DNA of 64,000 nucleotides, taken from contig NZ_FUYS01000002.1 in the NCBI RefSeq assembly GCF_900168055.1, positions 124,888 through 188,887 of the forward strand, given 5' to 3'. The position numbers were made by a program, and so were the translations under genes. The stretch comes from Parapedobacter luteus (GTDB taxonomy: Bacteria; Bacteroidota; Bacteroidia; Sphingobacteriales; Sphingobacteriaceae). Shown one piece after another: positions 53,709-61,844 of this stretch. Numbering within the stretch: position 1 is the stretch's first letter; the number at the start of each line of letters is the position of its first letter. The notes below the pieces were generated by a model. That model was not told the DNA's origin. It searched no databases and saw only the letters and a list, made by a program, of their open reading frames with translations.

Positions 53709-54438
53709 CGAGTTGCGTGTTAATATTTTTGCCTTCCTTGGTTTGCTGGCTGACGTAGTCTATTAATGCTTCGCGGACTTTTTTGCCCAGATCGATGCGT
53801 TTCGACGGTTTTTCGAGTCCCCGCGAATTGTCGCCCCCGTTAGCCAAATAATCATAGGTGACCAAGGTGTAGGTGCGGGAAAGATCGATCGGCTTGCCGG
53901 CGATTTCGATATCAACGGGTTTGCCGTCTTTAGTCTTCATCCGTATACCCGCAACGGGTTGCCCGCCTGTACTGGCGATAAACTGCGCCAACTGCTGTAC
54001 GCTTTGGCCGGGTAGCTCCAGCACTACCAATTCATTTTCGAAAGGCATCAGCTCAAAGAGGAGGCCGACGGTTATATTCCCCTGTTGCAGCTCGGTACGC
54101 AGGCCGCCTTTAGTACCAAAGGAAAATTCTGCATTGGGATAGTGCTTACGGCCTTCAGCTAAAAGTGCGTCCGCAAAGAAATTGCCAAGCAAGGTTTCCG
54201 GCGCGTCGCTCGGCTTCGTCAGGTCTACATCGGTATAGCCGACAACCCGGTTCATTTCGGCCTCCAGCTGTTGTTGGTAAGGTGAATAGTACTTAATGTA
54301 CGCCGAATCGGCGGGTATTTCGCCGCTGATTCCGTATTGCGTATACTGTGGTTTGGTTGGAGTAAAGTACCTGGAGCAGGCCATGATACTCCATACCACG
54401 AGAATCAAAGGAATACCCATTTTGGTAAGTCTCGCCAT
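53683..54438 (-). CDS. 5'-nucleotidase C-terminal domain as a separate lipoprotein
   Basis: A 251-residue protein with a lipoprotein signal (VWSIMAC, Cys21) and the 5'-nucleotidase C-terminal domain: ETLLGNFFADALL, EFSFGTKGGLRTELQQGNITVGLLFELMPFENELVVLELPG, and YTLVTYDYLANGGDN, where NGGDN and FxN/PFENE hold the nucleotide base. It overlaps the catalytic-domain gene downstream by 26 nt, so the two are coupled. A membrane-tethered binding half with a Tat-exported catalytic half is inferred. Confidence 0.92.
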   Translation of the reverse strand: MARLTKMGIPLILVVWSIMACSRYFTPTKPQYTQYGISGEIPADSAYIKYYSPYQQQLEAEMNRVVGYTDVDLTKPSDAPETLLGNFFADALLAEGRKHYPNAEFSFGTKGGLRTELQQGNITVGLLFELMPFENELVVLELPGQSVQQLAQFIASTGGQPVAGIRMKTKDGKPVDIEIAGKPIDLSRTYTLVTYDYLANGGDNSRGLEKPSKRIDLGKKVREALIDYVSQQTKEGKNINTQLDGRITRNQ

Positions 54439-54523
54439 CCGAATCGCGTATTTAAAGGGATAAAGGTAGTCAAGAAGTATGGAAAACGGAAAAAGATATC
54501 ATTAAGCTTTCGTAAAATACGTC

Positions 54524-56907
54524 TCAAGGCTGTTCATCAAGCGCTGACTCCATACTGATGATGCTGCGCTGTTCGGCCACCTTCAGTAAGAATACCAGAA
54601 GCTTCTCAAGGACAACCGGCTTATTGAGAATGTCATACGCATGTATTTCTGATAACCTTACCCGAACATCACCCATGATGTCTGCTGTGGAAATAACGAT
54701 GTGTGTGTCCGGATAGTGTTTGTGGACGAATTCAGAAAGGGCTTGTCCGTCCATACCCGGCATATGCAGGTCGATGAATGCAATGTGATACGCATTGTTC
54801 TTCAATAATGATAAAGCCTCCAGGCCATCGTAGGCACAATCGGGGACGATGCCAAAATAAGCCAGTTGTTTTTGGGCCACCATTGCATTAATGGGGTTGT
54901 CTTCTACGAGCAATACCCGCAAATCCCCCAATTTATTGGCATAAGTGTCTACGGAATAGCTTATGCTCGGTTGGTCAATTGCCATGTTGCTCTGGGGCAA
55001 ATCGAAGGCGATATCAAAACGGAATGTCGTGCCTTTTCCCATCGTGCTCTCCATCGAAATATGGCTATTGTGAAGTTCGATAAGTTTCTTGGTAATCGCT
55101 AAGCCCAATCCGGTACCGGTATGTTTCCTGGACGCCGGCTGCTGCACCTGCTTGAAACTATCGAAGATAACCTCATGGTACTCCTCGGGGATGCCGATGC
55201 CGGTATCTTTGATGGTAAAACGGATGGTCACCTTATGCGCATCACAGGACAATGCTTGCAGGGCAACCGTTACCTTCCCCGCATCCGTGTATTTAAGGGC
55301 ATTGCTTATCAGGTTGTTTAGTATCTGGTTTATCCGGACGGCATCAGCTATGATTTTTTCTGGTATTCCGGGGTCCACAAAAGTGATCAGGTCGATATTT
55401 TTTGACTCAGCCAGTGAGTTGAATTGGTTCGTGATACGCTGCAACAGTTCGAACAAGTTGACTTCGTTTTGCACCAGCTCAACATGGTCACTGTCTATTT
55501 TCGTGAGATCAAGGATGTCATTAATAAGTTGCAACAAGTGATCTGCCGAGAAAATCAAATTATCCACATAGGCTTGGTGATCTTGAAAGCGGTTCATTTT
55601 TAGTAGGTTGCTTATGCCGATAATACCGTTTAATGGGGTCCGTATTTCGTGGCTCATGACCGATAAGAAGTCAGTCTTTGCCTGTGCAGCCTCTTCCGCT
55701 TTGTTTTTGGCTTCCAACAGCGCTTGGGTGGTTTTCATTTGCTCGGTAATGTCCATCGTTGCTCCCCGCAGTTTTACGACGCAGTTGTTTTCAACCACGG
55801 GAAAGCCGATGCTCCTCAACCACTTCTTGTCACGGATACGGAAAATAAAATCGTGCGGCTCCTTTTTTTCCAAGGATCGGCGAATATGCTGATCAAAGAT
55901 GTAATCATAACCCGGGTCGCACAACGTCAGGATATCCTGGTAATTGATGGTGTCATTTTCGCCAATCTCAAAGATCAATTTGGTCTGGTTGGTCCAAAAC
56001 ATCTCTCCCGTCAATACGTCAAATTCCCAGCCACCGGTATTGCTCAGCTTTTGGCTGGATTCCAGTATCTGGTTTGTCCGTTCGAGCAATGCTTTTGTTT
56101 GTTTGAGGGCTTGCTCCTGTTTGATGCGGCTTGTGATGTCTTGGATTGTCAGCGCCAGGCGTTGCTGTTCTGCCGGTTGGTTAGTTTTGCTTACCATCGT
56201 TACTTTGGCTTTAAACCATTTATCAATGGTGGGATCAATGTGCTTGTATTCGAATTCTTGGGGCTCGCCTGTACGGATGGCCGCCGTAATGGGGGCGGAA
56301 AACAAGCTTTCCATGTGGGGAAATACCTCGGCTATGGTTTTACCGATAAATTTTTCCTTAGGTAGAAAAAACAGTGTTTCATCTTTGGCCCAAACATTTA
56401 TAAACCGCCTTTCGGTATCGATTTCCAATACAATATCTTCAAGGAAGCAATCAACGAGGTAAGGTAGGTGTTCATTTCCCGTTGTCTGTTTTCGGCTTCC
56501 TTTAATTTTATATGGGTTAAATGGTCGTCGGTAACATCTTGTACATAACCGATAAGGCATTGGCTTCTATCCTGTTCGTTTTGTATCAGCCGTACATCCA
56601 TGCGGCAAAAGCGGATGCCGCTTTGGGGGTGGTGTATGCGAAAGCCGAAGGCTACGGTTTGCTTTTGCCCGGTTGTTGCTTCCCTGATGGCGGTGGCGAT
56701 CACCGGTATGTCCTCGGGTACCAAGACGCTATGCCAGCCTTTGCCCAGGGAGACGCCGACTTCGAGACCAGTGATATCTTCCCATGATTTGCTGACAAAA
56801 AGCGCATTGCCGTCCAGATCGAGCTTGAAAAAGCCGAACGGGGCCGCATGGAGTATTTCCTGGAGGTTTTGATCGGTTGTCTGGTCAAAATTTTTCATAG
56901 CGTACAT
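54524..56907 (-). pseudogene. Hybrid PAS sensor kinase with receiver, split by a frameshift
   Basis: Two overlapping frames make one kinase. The N-terminal frame (56398-56907; start at ATG 56907 or 56898) carries a PAS domain (FFKLDLDGNALFVSKSWEDITGLE..) and ends LTSLIASLKILYW. The other frame (54524 to about 56440) resumes LEDIVLEIDTERRFINVWAKDE, a second PAS, a third PAS (SNTGGWEFDVLTGEMFWTN), HisKA (FLSVMSHEIRTPLNG), HATPase (NLISNALKYTD, DTGIGIPE, GTGLGLAI) and a receiver (VLLVEDNPINA, IAFIDLHMPGMDG). One missing G near 56440 restores the expected ..IASLEDIVLEID. No membrane helix. It is either a recent mutation or a sequencing error. Confidence 0.75.
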
Positions 56908-57025
56908 AGCGGGGTCGTCCGATAAAGGCAGGCAATAAAGATAGTAATAAAGTAAGAAACCAAAAAGTTTTCTATTTCTTTTTACTTAATATTTTTAAAC
57001 GACTATGCAGCTATTAGCCAGTCGG

Positions 57026-58081
57026 TTATAATTTAATGGGTGCGTTGCCTGTGCGCAGGGCTATCCTATTCCGGATTCTGGATCGAAGGGATGGCCTCGG
57101 ACGGCCGGTTTTATCTGGTTTCCTGCGCTTAAACGAGGTCGGAAGATTGTACGCGGTCCAGTTGATGAGGAGTACACTGATAAGGATAACCGCCAATCCA
57201 GTAATTTGGATGCCGGTAATGTGCTCATCTGTAAGCAAAAGGCTTAGCAATACCGCTACGATAGGGTTTACATAAGCATATGTACTCACCTCTGTTGCCG
57301 GCCGCACCTTGAGTAACCAGATATACGCGCTGTATGCAATGATGGACCCGAATAGGATAAGGTATGCAATAGCCCACCAGGCTTGAGCGGGGATCTCCTG
57401 TGGGCGGAAGGCCTCCGCTTCGCCGCGAACAAATGCCGTGATGGTGAACGCCAGGCCGGCAATCAATAGCTGCCAAGCGGTGCCGACCATGCCATTGGCG
57501 GGCGTAGCCTTATCCGGTTTGCCAGTATATTTGGAGTATAATGAGCCAATTGTCCAAGCGATGGCACCGAACATCAACAACAGTAGGCCATTGGTGTTGG
57601 TTTTCCGCTCGGCGAGATCTACGGAAAGCGCCACCTGCTCTCCAAAAAGCATGACCACACCAAAGAAGCCCAGAAAAAGGCCAGCGATGGTCGGGAGGTT
57701 TGAAAAGTTTTCCTTCCACTTTGGTTTATCCAATAGGATAAACCAGATAGCGGCAGACGCAGCCATAATGGCTACCAGGCCGCTGGCCAGAAACTGCTCC
57801 ACCCAAATAATGATACCCGTGTCAATGTATAGCAGCAGCAATCCGGTTATGCCAGCGTTCCGTATCACGGACCAATCGAAAATCGGATATTTTTTATAGG
57901 CATACCATCCAAGCATGAGCAGACCGGCGGTTGTAAACCGGATAGCGCCCAGCGTGAAAGGTTCGAAACCAGCCAGCGCTTTGTGGATAAAGAAAAAGGT
58001 TGAACCCCAAACGAGGTAAACGATGGCAAATGCCAGCGCGACCATGAGCTTAAATTGGTTTTGATTTGTTCCAGTCGTCAT
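57026..58081 (-). CDS. DMT (EamA) family exporter
   Basis: A 351-residue protein with ten membrane helices in two EamA repeats (FAIVYLVWGSTFFFIHKALAGFEPF at the start, YLILFGSIIAYSAYIWLLKVRPATEVSTYAYVNPIVAVLLS in the second). EamA members export amino acids and metabolites. It begins at ATG 58081, 11 nt after the Lrp-type regulator, so it is probably the regulator's target and may export an amino acid. Basic C-terminal tail (RRKPDKTGRPRPSLRS). Confidence 0.9.
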   Translation of the reverse strand: MTTGTNQNQFKLMVALAFAIVYLVWGSTFFFIHKALAGFEPFTLGAIRFTTAGLLMLGWYAYKKYPIFDWSVIRNAGITGLLLLYIDTGIIIWVEQFLASGLVAIMAASAAIWFILLDKPKWKENFSNLPTIAGLFLGFFGVVMLFGEQVALSVDLAERKTNTNGLLLLMFGAIAWTIGSLYSKYTGKPDKATPANGMVGTAWQLLIAGLAFTITAFVRGEAEAFRPQEIPAQAWWAIAYLILFGSIIAYSAYIWLLKVRPATEVSTYAYVNPIVAVLLSLLLTDEHITGIQITGLAVILISVLLINWTAYNLPTSFKRRKPDKTGRPRPSLRSRIRNRIALRTGNAPIKL

Positions 58082-58092
58082 TGCTTTTGCTG

Positions 58093-58569
58093 TCAATTTT
58101 GGGGGATAAGTACCTGCTGTTGCTCTTTGACGGTTTCCAACACAATGGTTGTCCGGGTAGAGATGATATTTGGAATTTTAGCAAACGAATTGCGCATTAA
58201 TTCTACCAGTGCCGAAGCGTCTGCCGTGCGGACCTTTACGAGGTAGCCATCGTCGCCCGCGATATCATGTACTTCCTGCACTTCCGGAATGGCCGCTAAA
58301 GCCTGTCCGGTGGTCGCACAGCCGATGCCATCAGCCGCTTTGATAAAAATAAAAGACAACAGCTTTTGGTTGACCGCAGCCGGATTAATTTTGGCGTTGT
58401 ATTGCAAAATCACCTGTTTCTGCTCCAGTTTTTTCACCCGTTCCAGCACCGCCGAAGGCGCCATGCCGAGTTCGCGTGCGATATCTGCATTGTTGATACG
58501 GGCATTTTCCTGCATCAACCGGATAATGGTGAGGTCTACGTGGTCTAACGTGTATGTTGTTTCGCTCAT
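58093..58569 (-). CDS. Lrp/AsnC family transcriptional regulator
   Basis: A 158-residue regulator: N-terminal winged helix (DHVDLTIIRLMQENARINNADIARELGMAPSAVLERVKKLEQ) and C-terminal RAM domain for effector binding and oligomerisation. First gene of a unit with the EamA exporter, the classic pairing for amino-acid-sensing export control. Two GAATAWTATTC palindromes upstream (58595-58636) are probable autoregulatory sites. Confidence 0.93.
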   Translation of the reverse strand: MSETTYTLDHVDLTIIRLMQENARINNADIARELGMAPSAVLERVKKLEQKQVILQYNAKINPAAVNQKLLSFIFIKAADGIGCATTGQALAAIPEVQEVHDIAGDDGYLVKVRTADASALVELMRNSFAKIPNIISTRTTIVLETVKEQQQVLIPQN

Positions 58570-58594
58570 TGTTCTCTACAAATTGTGTTATTTA

Positions 58595-58636
58595 GAATAT
58601 TATTCAAAATGTATGCCATATATCGGAATAATATTC
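58595..58636. promoter_or_regulatory. Paired operator for the Lrp-type regulator
   Basis: GAATATTATTC (58595-58605) and GAATAATATTC (58626-58636) are each an 11-bp palindrome and differ only at the central base; both are followed by CAAA. Their centres are 31 bp apart, about three helical turns, as for Lrp-type octamers. They lie 26-67 nt upstream of the regulator start. Confidence 0.55.
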
Positions 58637-58671
58637 AAACCTGTTGATTTGTCAGTTTCGAAAAAAAGAAT

Positions 58672-58702
58672 TTGCTAATATTAACACCGTTAATTAACTT
58701 TG
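58672..58702 (+). promoter_or_regulatory. Promoter of the TetR-efflux operon
   Basis: TTG (58672-58674), 20 bp, TAACTTTG (58695-58702): full match to the Bacteroidota consensus, 17 nt before ATG 58720. The operator-like repeats overlap it. Confidence 0.7.
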
Positions 58703-58715
58703 CCACGTTAATATT
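58677..58715. promoter_or_regulatory. TetR operator candidates overlapping the promoter
   Basis: AATATTAAC (58677-58685) is an inverted repeat of GTTAATATT (58707-58715), and between them lies the perfect palindrome GTTAATTAAC (58689-58698). Thus four TTAAC/GTTAA half-sites surround and overlap the -7 box, fitting autorepression by the TetR protein encoded immediately downstream. Confidence 0.55.
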
Positions 58716-58719
58716 TGTC

Positions 58720-59364
58720 ATGGGAATCAAAGAAAGAAAAGAGCGCCATAAAGAGGATTTGAAAATAAGGATATTGGAGGCGGCAAAGAAGCTATTTGTA
58801 AAAGAGGGCTATGAGGCGACGTCTATCCGCAAGATCGCGGCAGAGATAGAGTTCAGTCCTACAACCATTTACTTGTATTATAAAGACAAAACAGATATCG
58901 CGTATGCGTTGCATCAAGAGGGGTTTAGTTTATTGCGCGAGCGGCTGGCTGCCTTGGTGTATGTGGACCAGCCGTTTGAGCGGCTGAAAGCCATGGGAAG
59001 GGCATACATTCAATTTGCCTTGGATCATCCTGATTTTTATGAGCTTATGTTTATTATGAAGGAGCCGATGAAATATTTGCAGGCCCATCATCCAGAGGAG
59101 GAATGGCCAGAGGGTGAGCGCATTTTCGATGGGCTGATAAAAACTGTGGCCGCCTGCCAGGACAGCGGTTATTTCGGGGGAATGGATACTAACGAGGTAG
59201 CGATGCTTTCTTGGAGTGTCGTGCATGGCTTATGCTCGTTGCATATTACGAGCCATTTCAAGCATATCGCTGAAAAGTGCGGCAGCTATGCGCTGCCGGC
59301 GCATGAGGCGCTACTGGAAAGCGTTTTCCAGGTTTACCTGAGGTCGCTCGAGCGGTTATCGTAA
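58720..59364 (+). CDS. TetR/AcrR family regulator of the efflux operon
   Basis: A 214-residue repressor with the N-terminal helix-turn-helix (KIRILEAAKKLFVKEGYEATSIRKIAAEIEFSPTTIYLYYKDK) and a C-terminal ligand-binding part (TetR_C-like, with FELMFIM). Start at ATG 58720; the upstream frame holds the promoter. First gene of an operon with tolC-, MFP- and RND-type genes, so it most likely represses the pump until a toxic ligand binds. Confidence 0.93.
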   Translation: MGIKERKERHKEDLKIRILEAAKKLFVKEGYEATSIRKIAAEIEFSPTTIYLYYKDKTDIAYALHQEGFSLLRERLAALVYVDQPFERLKAMGRAYIQFALDHPDFYELMFIMKEPMKYLQAHHPEEEWPEGERIFDGLIKTVAACQDSGYFGGMDTNEVAMLSWSVVHGLCSLHITSHFKHIAEKCGSYALPAHEALLESVFQVYLRSLERLS

Positions 59365-59372
59365 TTTTTTTT

Positions 59373-59386
59373 GTTTATATATAAAC
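59373..59386. promoter_or_regulatory. 14-bp palindrome before the TolC gene
   Basis: GTTTATATATAAAC is a perfect palindrome in the 32-nt gap between the TetR and TolC-like genes, followed by GTTAATAAT, which resembles the TetR half-site. Either an additional operator or a chance AT-rich palindrome. Confidence 0.35.
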
Positions 59387-59396
59387 ACTGTTAATA

Positions 59397-60767
59397 ATGA
59401 GAACAGTATTAATTATCTTGATTTGCATTCCGCTGTTTAGCTCGTACAGTGTGCATGCCGTTGCTCAGGACGCGTTAGCGGGCTATGTACAGGAAGGGCT
59501 GGCCAGTAACTTGGTACTCAAGCAACGCGATGTCTCGTTGCAGCGGGCCGAATACGGATTGAGGATTGCCAAGAGTATGTTTCTCCCTGCCGTCAACCTC
59601 CAGGCCGGCTACCAGACTGCGGATGGCGGTCGCAACATCCCGTTGCCCATCGGAGACATGCTTAATCCCGTATATCGTACGTTGAACCAATTGACGCAAT
59701 CCAACAACTTTCCTCAAATTGAGAACGAAACCATCAATTTTCTTCCCAGGAATTATTACGATGCGCACATCCGGACCACCTTACCGCTCATCAACACGGA
59801 TATTGCTTACAACAAACGCATTCAGGAGCAACAGGTGCAGTTGAGTGAGCTGGAGGTGGACATTTATAAACGTGAGTTGGTCAAGGAAATCAAAATCGCC
59901 TATTTTAACTACCTGAGTGCCCAGCAGGCCGTCGGTATCTATCGGTCAGCATTAGAGCTGGCCCGGGAAGGGAAACGCACCAATGAACGCCTGGTAGAAA
60001 ATGGCAAAGGACTCCCAGCTTACGTCCTTCGCTCCAGTGGCGAGGTGGCCGAGGCTGAAGCTAAATTGACCGATGCTGAACTAAAAGCACGGAATGCGCA
60101 GCTTTACTTCAACAGTTTACTTAATCGTACAGCAGATTCAGGGATTGATACTGCTTTTAACCATGATGATGCCTTATTGGAGGCAGCAGGTATGCTCCGG
60201 CAAGGTACGCTATCGGTGGGCGAACGAGAAGAATTGCTATCGTTGGCTACCGCAATAGGTATACGTGAAACTGTGCTTCGGATGAACAAGCGTTTTGCGG
60301 TGCCCAAGCTGAATGCGTTCTTTGACCTGGGCTCGCAATCGGAAGGGTTTCATTTCAATGGGCAGACACGTTATTATATGGCCGGCTTACAATTGGAATT
60401 CCCTATTTATAACGGTAATCGGAATAAATACAACATTCAACAGTCACGGCTCGACCTTCAGGATGCCCAATTGCAACTGCAGCAGGTGCAGCAGCAATTG
60501 CAGCTTGCCAACTCGGTGGCACATCACAACCTTCAATCGGCCTGGCAGAGCTACCGGTCGTCCAAAAGTCAGCTGGAAGCTGCGCAGGCTTATCAGCGCC
60601 TCATCAGTAAGGGGTATCAAGCAGGTTCAAATAGCTATATCGAGACCGTCGATGCGCGCAATCAATACACGTCTGCCCGCATGGCTTTATTAATAAACAC
60701 GTATCAGGTGCTTTCGGCAGCCGCTGCGCTCGAACGTGAAAATGCAAATTATCCGCTTATCCAATAA
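59397..60767 (+). CDS. TolC family outer-membrane efflux channel
   Basis: A 456-residue outer-membrane factor: signal peptide (ending VHAVAQ), then two tandem OEP repeats with long coiled-coil helices (EQQVQLSELEVDIYKRELVKEIKIAYFNYLSAQQAV and the second repeat rich in Q/L, LQLQQVQQQLQL). Forms the exit duct of the RND pump encoded downstream. Spacing 32 nt after the TetR gene and 24 nt before the adaptor gene. Confidence 0.93.
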   Translation: MRTVLIILICIPLFSSYSVHAVAQDALAGYVQEGLASNLVLKQRDVSLQRAEYGLRIAKSMFLPAVNLQAGYQTADGGRNIPLPIGDMLNPVYRTLNQLTQSNNFPQIENETINFLPRNYYDAHIRTTLPLINTDIAYNKRIQEQQVQLSELEVDIYKRELVKEIKIAYFNYLSAQQAVGIYRSALELAREGKRTNERLVENGKGLPAYVLRSSGEVAEAEAKLTDAELKARNAQLYFNSLLNRTADSGIDTAFNHDDALLEAAGMLRQGTLSVGEREELLSLATAIGIRETVLRMNKRFAVPKLNAFFDLGSQSEGFHFNGQTRYYMAGLQLEFPIYNGNRNKYNIQQSRLDLQDAQLQLQQVQQQLQLANSVAHHNLQSAWQSYRSSKSQLEAAQAYQRLISKGYQAGSNSYIETVDARNQYTSARMALLINTYQVLSAAAALERENANYPLIQ

Positions 60768-60791
60768 ATTGAACAATCAAAAGAGATAGAA

Positions 60792-61838
60792 ATGAACAAG
60801 TTCGGGAATATCAGTGTCGTGTTGGGCCTCTTGCTGAGTGCGGGGGCATGCGGGCACCGCAAACAGCAAGAAAGCTTGCCGGGTACGGAAGTCATCCCTG
60901 TCGTCGTGGTGCCGCTTGCATCACGGGATACGGTACAGTCGGTAAGCGCTACGGGCGTATTTACCACGGATGACGAGACCGTACTTTCATTCAAGAACGG
61001 CGGCGTCATTCAGCACATCCAGGTGAAGGAAGGGGATGCATTCAAGCGTGGCCAGTTACTTGCTTCGCTGGAGCCTACGGAAATAAACACCGCGGTGAAG
61101 CAGTCACAACTTGCGCTGGAAAAGGCCGAGCGCGATTACAAACGCGCTCGGCAGCTTTACCTCGATAGTGTAGCAACATTGGAGCAATTGGAAAACACGC
61201 AAACAGCGCTTGAGGTGGCCAGGCAGGATGCGGAACGTGCGACTTACAACCTGGGGCATACCAGCATCCGGGCGACATTCGATGGTTATGTGTTGCAACG
61301 CCCTGTCAATCCAGGGCAGATAGTTGGGCCCGGTACACCCGTGTTGGTCGTCAGTGGCACGGGACGTAGTGGATGGTTGCTCAAGGTCGGTGTCAGCGAT
61401 AGGCAGTGGGCGGCCATCCGTGTGGGCGATAGCGCTACGGTATATAGCGGTGCTATTGCGGATGGGGCAATGCGAGCGGTGGTATTGCGCAAATCCGAGG
61501 GCATCGATCAGCAATCAGGAACGTTCACCGTCTATCTGAAGCTTTTGGATAAGCAGCTGCCTGCCTTGGCTTCAGGCATGTTCGGTAAAGCGGAAATCCG
61601 GCTGGCCGGTAAAAAGGACGCCTGGTTCATTCCATACGAAGCACTTTTGGATGGTGATGCCGGAACGGGTTATGTCTTTGTGACCGACGACGGTAAAACG
61701 GCCAAGCGGGTGCAGGTGCAGATAGGTGATATCCAACGTGATCACGTGATGATTACGGGCGGGCTGGAAGATGCGCAATCGCTTATCGTTTCGGGGAGTC
61801 CCTATTTGCGCGACGGTTCAACGATCACGGTAAAGTAA
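60792..61838 (+). CDS. RND efflux periplasmic adaptor (membrane fusion protein)
   Basis: A 348-residue lipoprotein adaptor: lipobox SAGAC (Cys18), first barrel-sandwich half with VLSFKNGGVIQHIQVKEGDAFKRGQLLASLEPTEI, an alpha-hairpin (about 95-135, KAERDYKRARQLYLDSVATLEQLENTQTAL), second half with STIRATFDGYVLQRPVNPGQIV-like IRATFDGYV, and beta-barrel and membrane-proximal domains. Links the RND pump with the TolC channel. It precedes the pump gene by 6 nt. Confidence 0.94.
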   Translation: MNKFGNISVVLGLLLSAGACGHRKQQESLPGTEVIPVVVVPLASRDTVQSVSATGVFTTDDETVLSFKNGGVIQHIQVKEGDAFKRGQLLASLEPTEINTAVKQSQLALEKAERDYKRARQLYLDSVATLEQLENTQTALEVARQDAERATYNLGHTSIRATFDGYVLQRPVNPGQIVGPGTPVLVVSGTGRSGWLLKVGVSDRQWAAIRVGDSATVYSGAIADGAMRAVVLRKSEGIDQQSGTFTVYLKLLDKQLPALASGMFGKAEIRLAGKKDAWFIPYEALLDGDAGTGYVFVTDDGKTAKRVQVQIGDIQRDHVMITGGLEDAQSLIVSGSPYLRDGSTITVK

Positions 61839-61844
61839 GATGAC

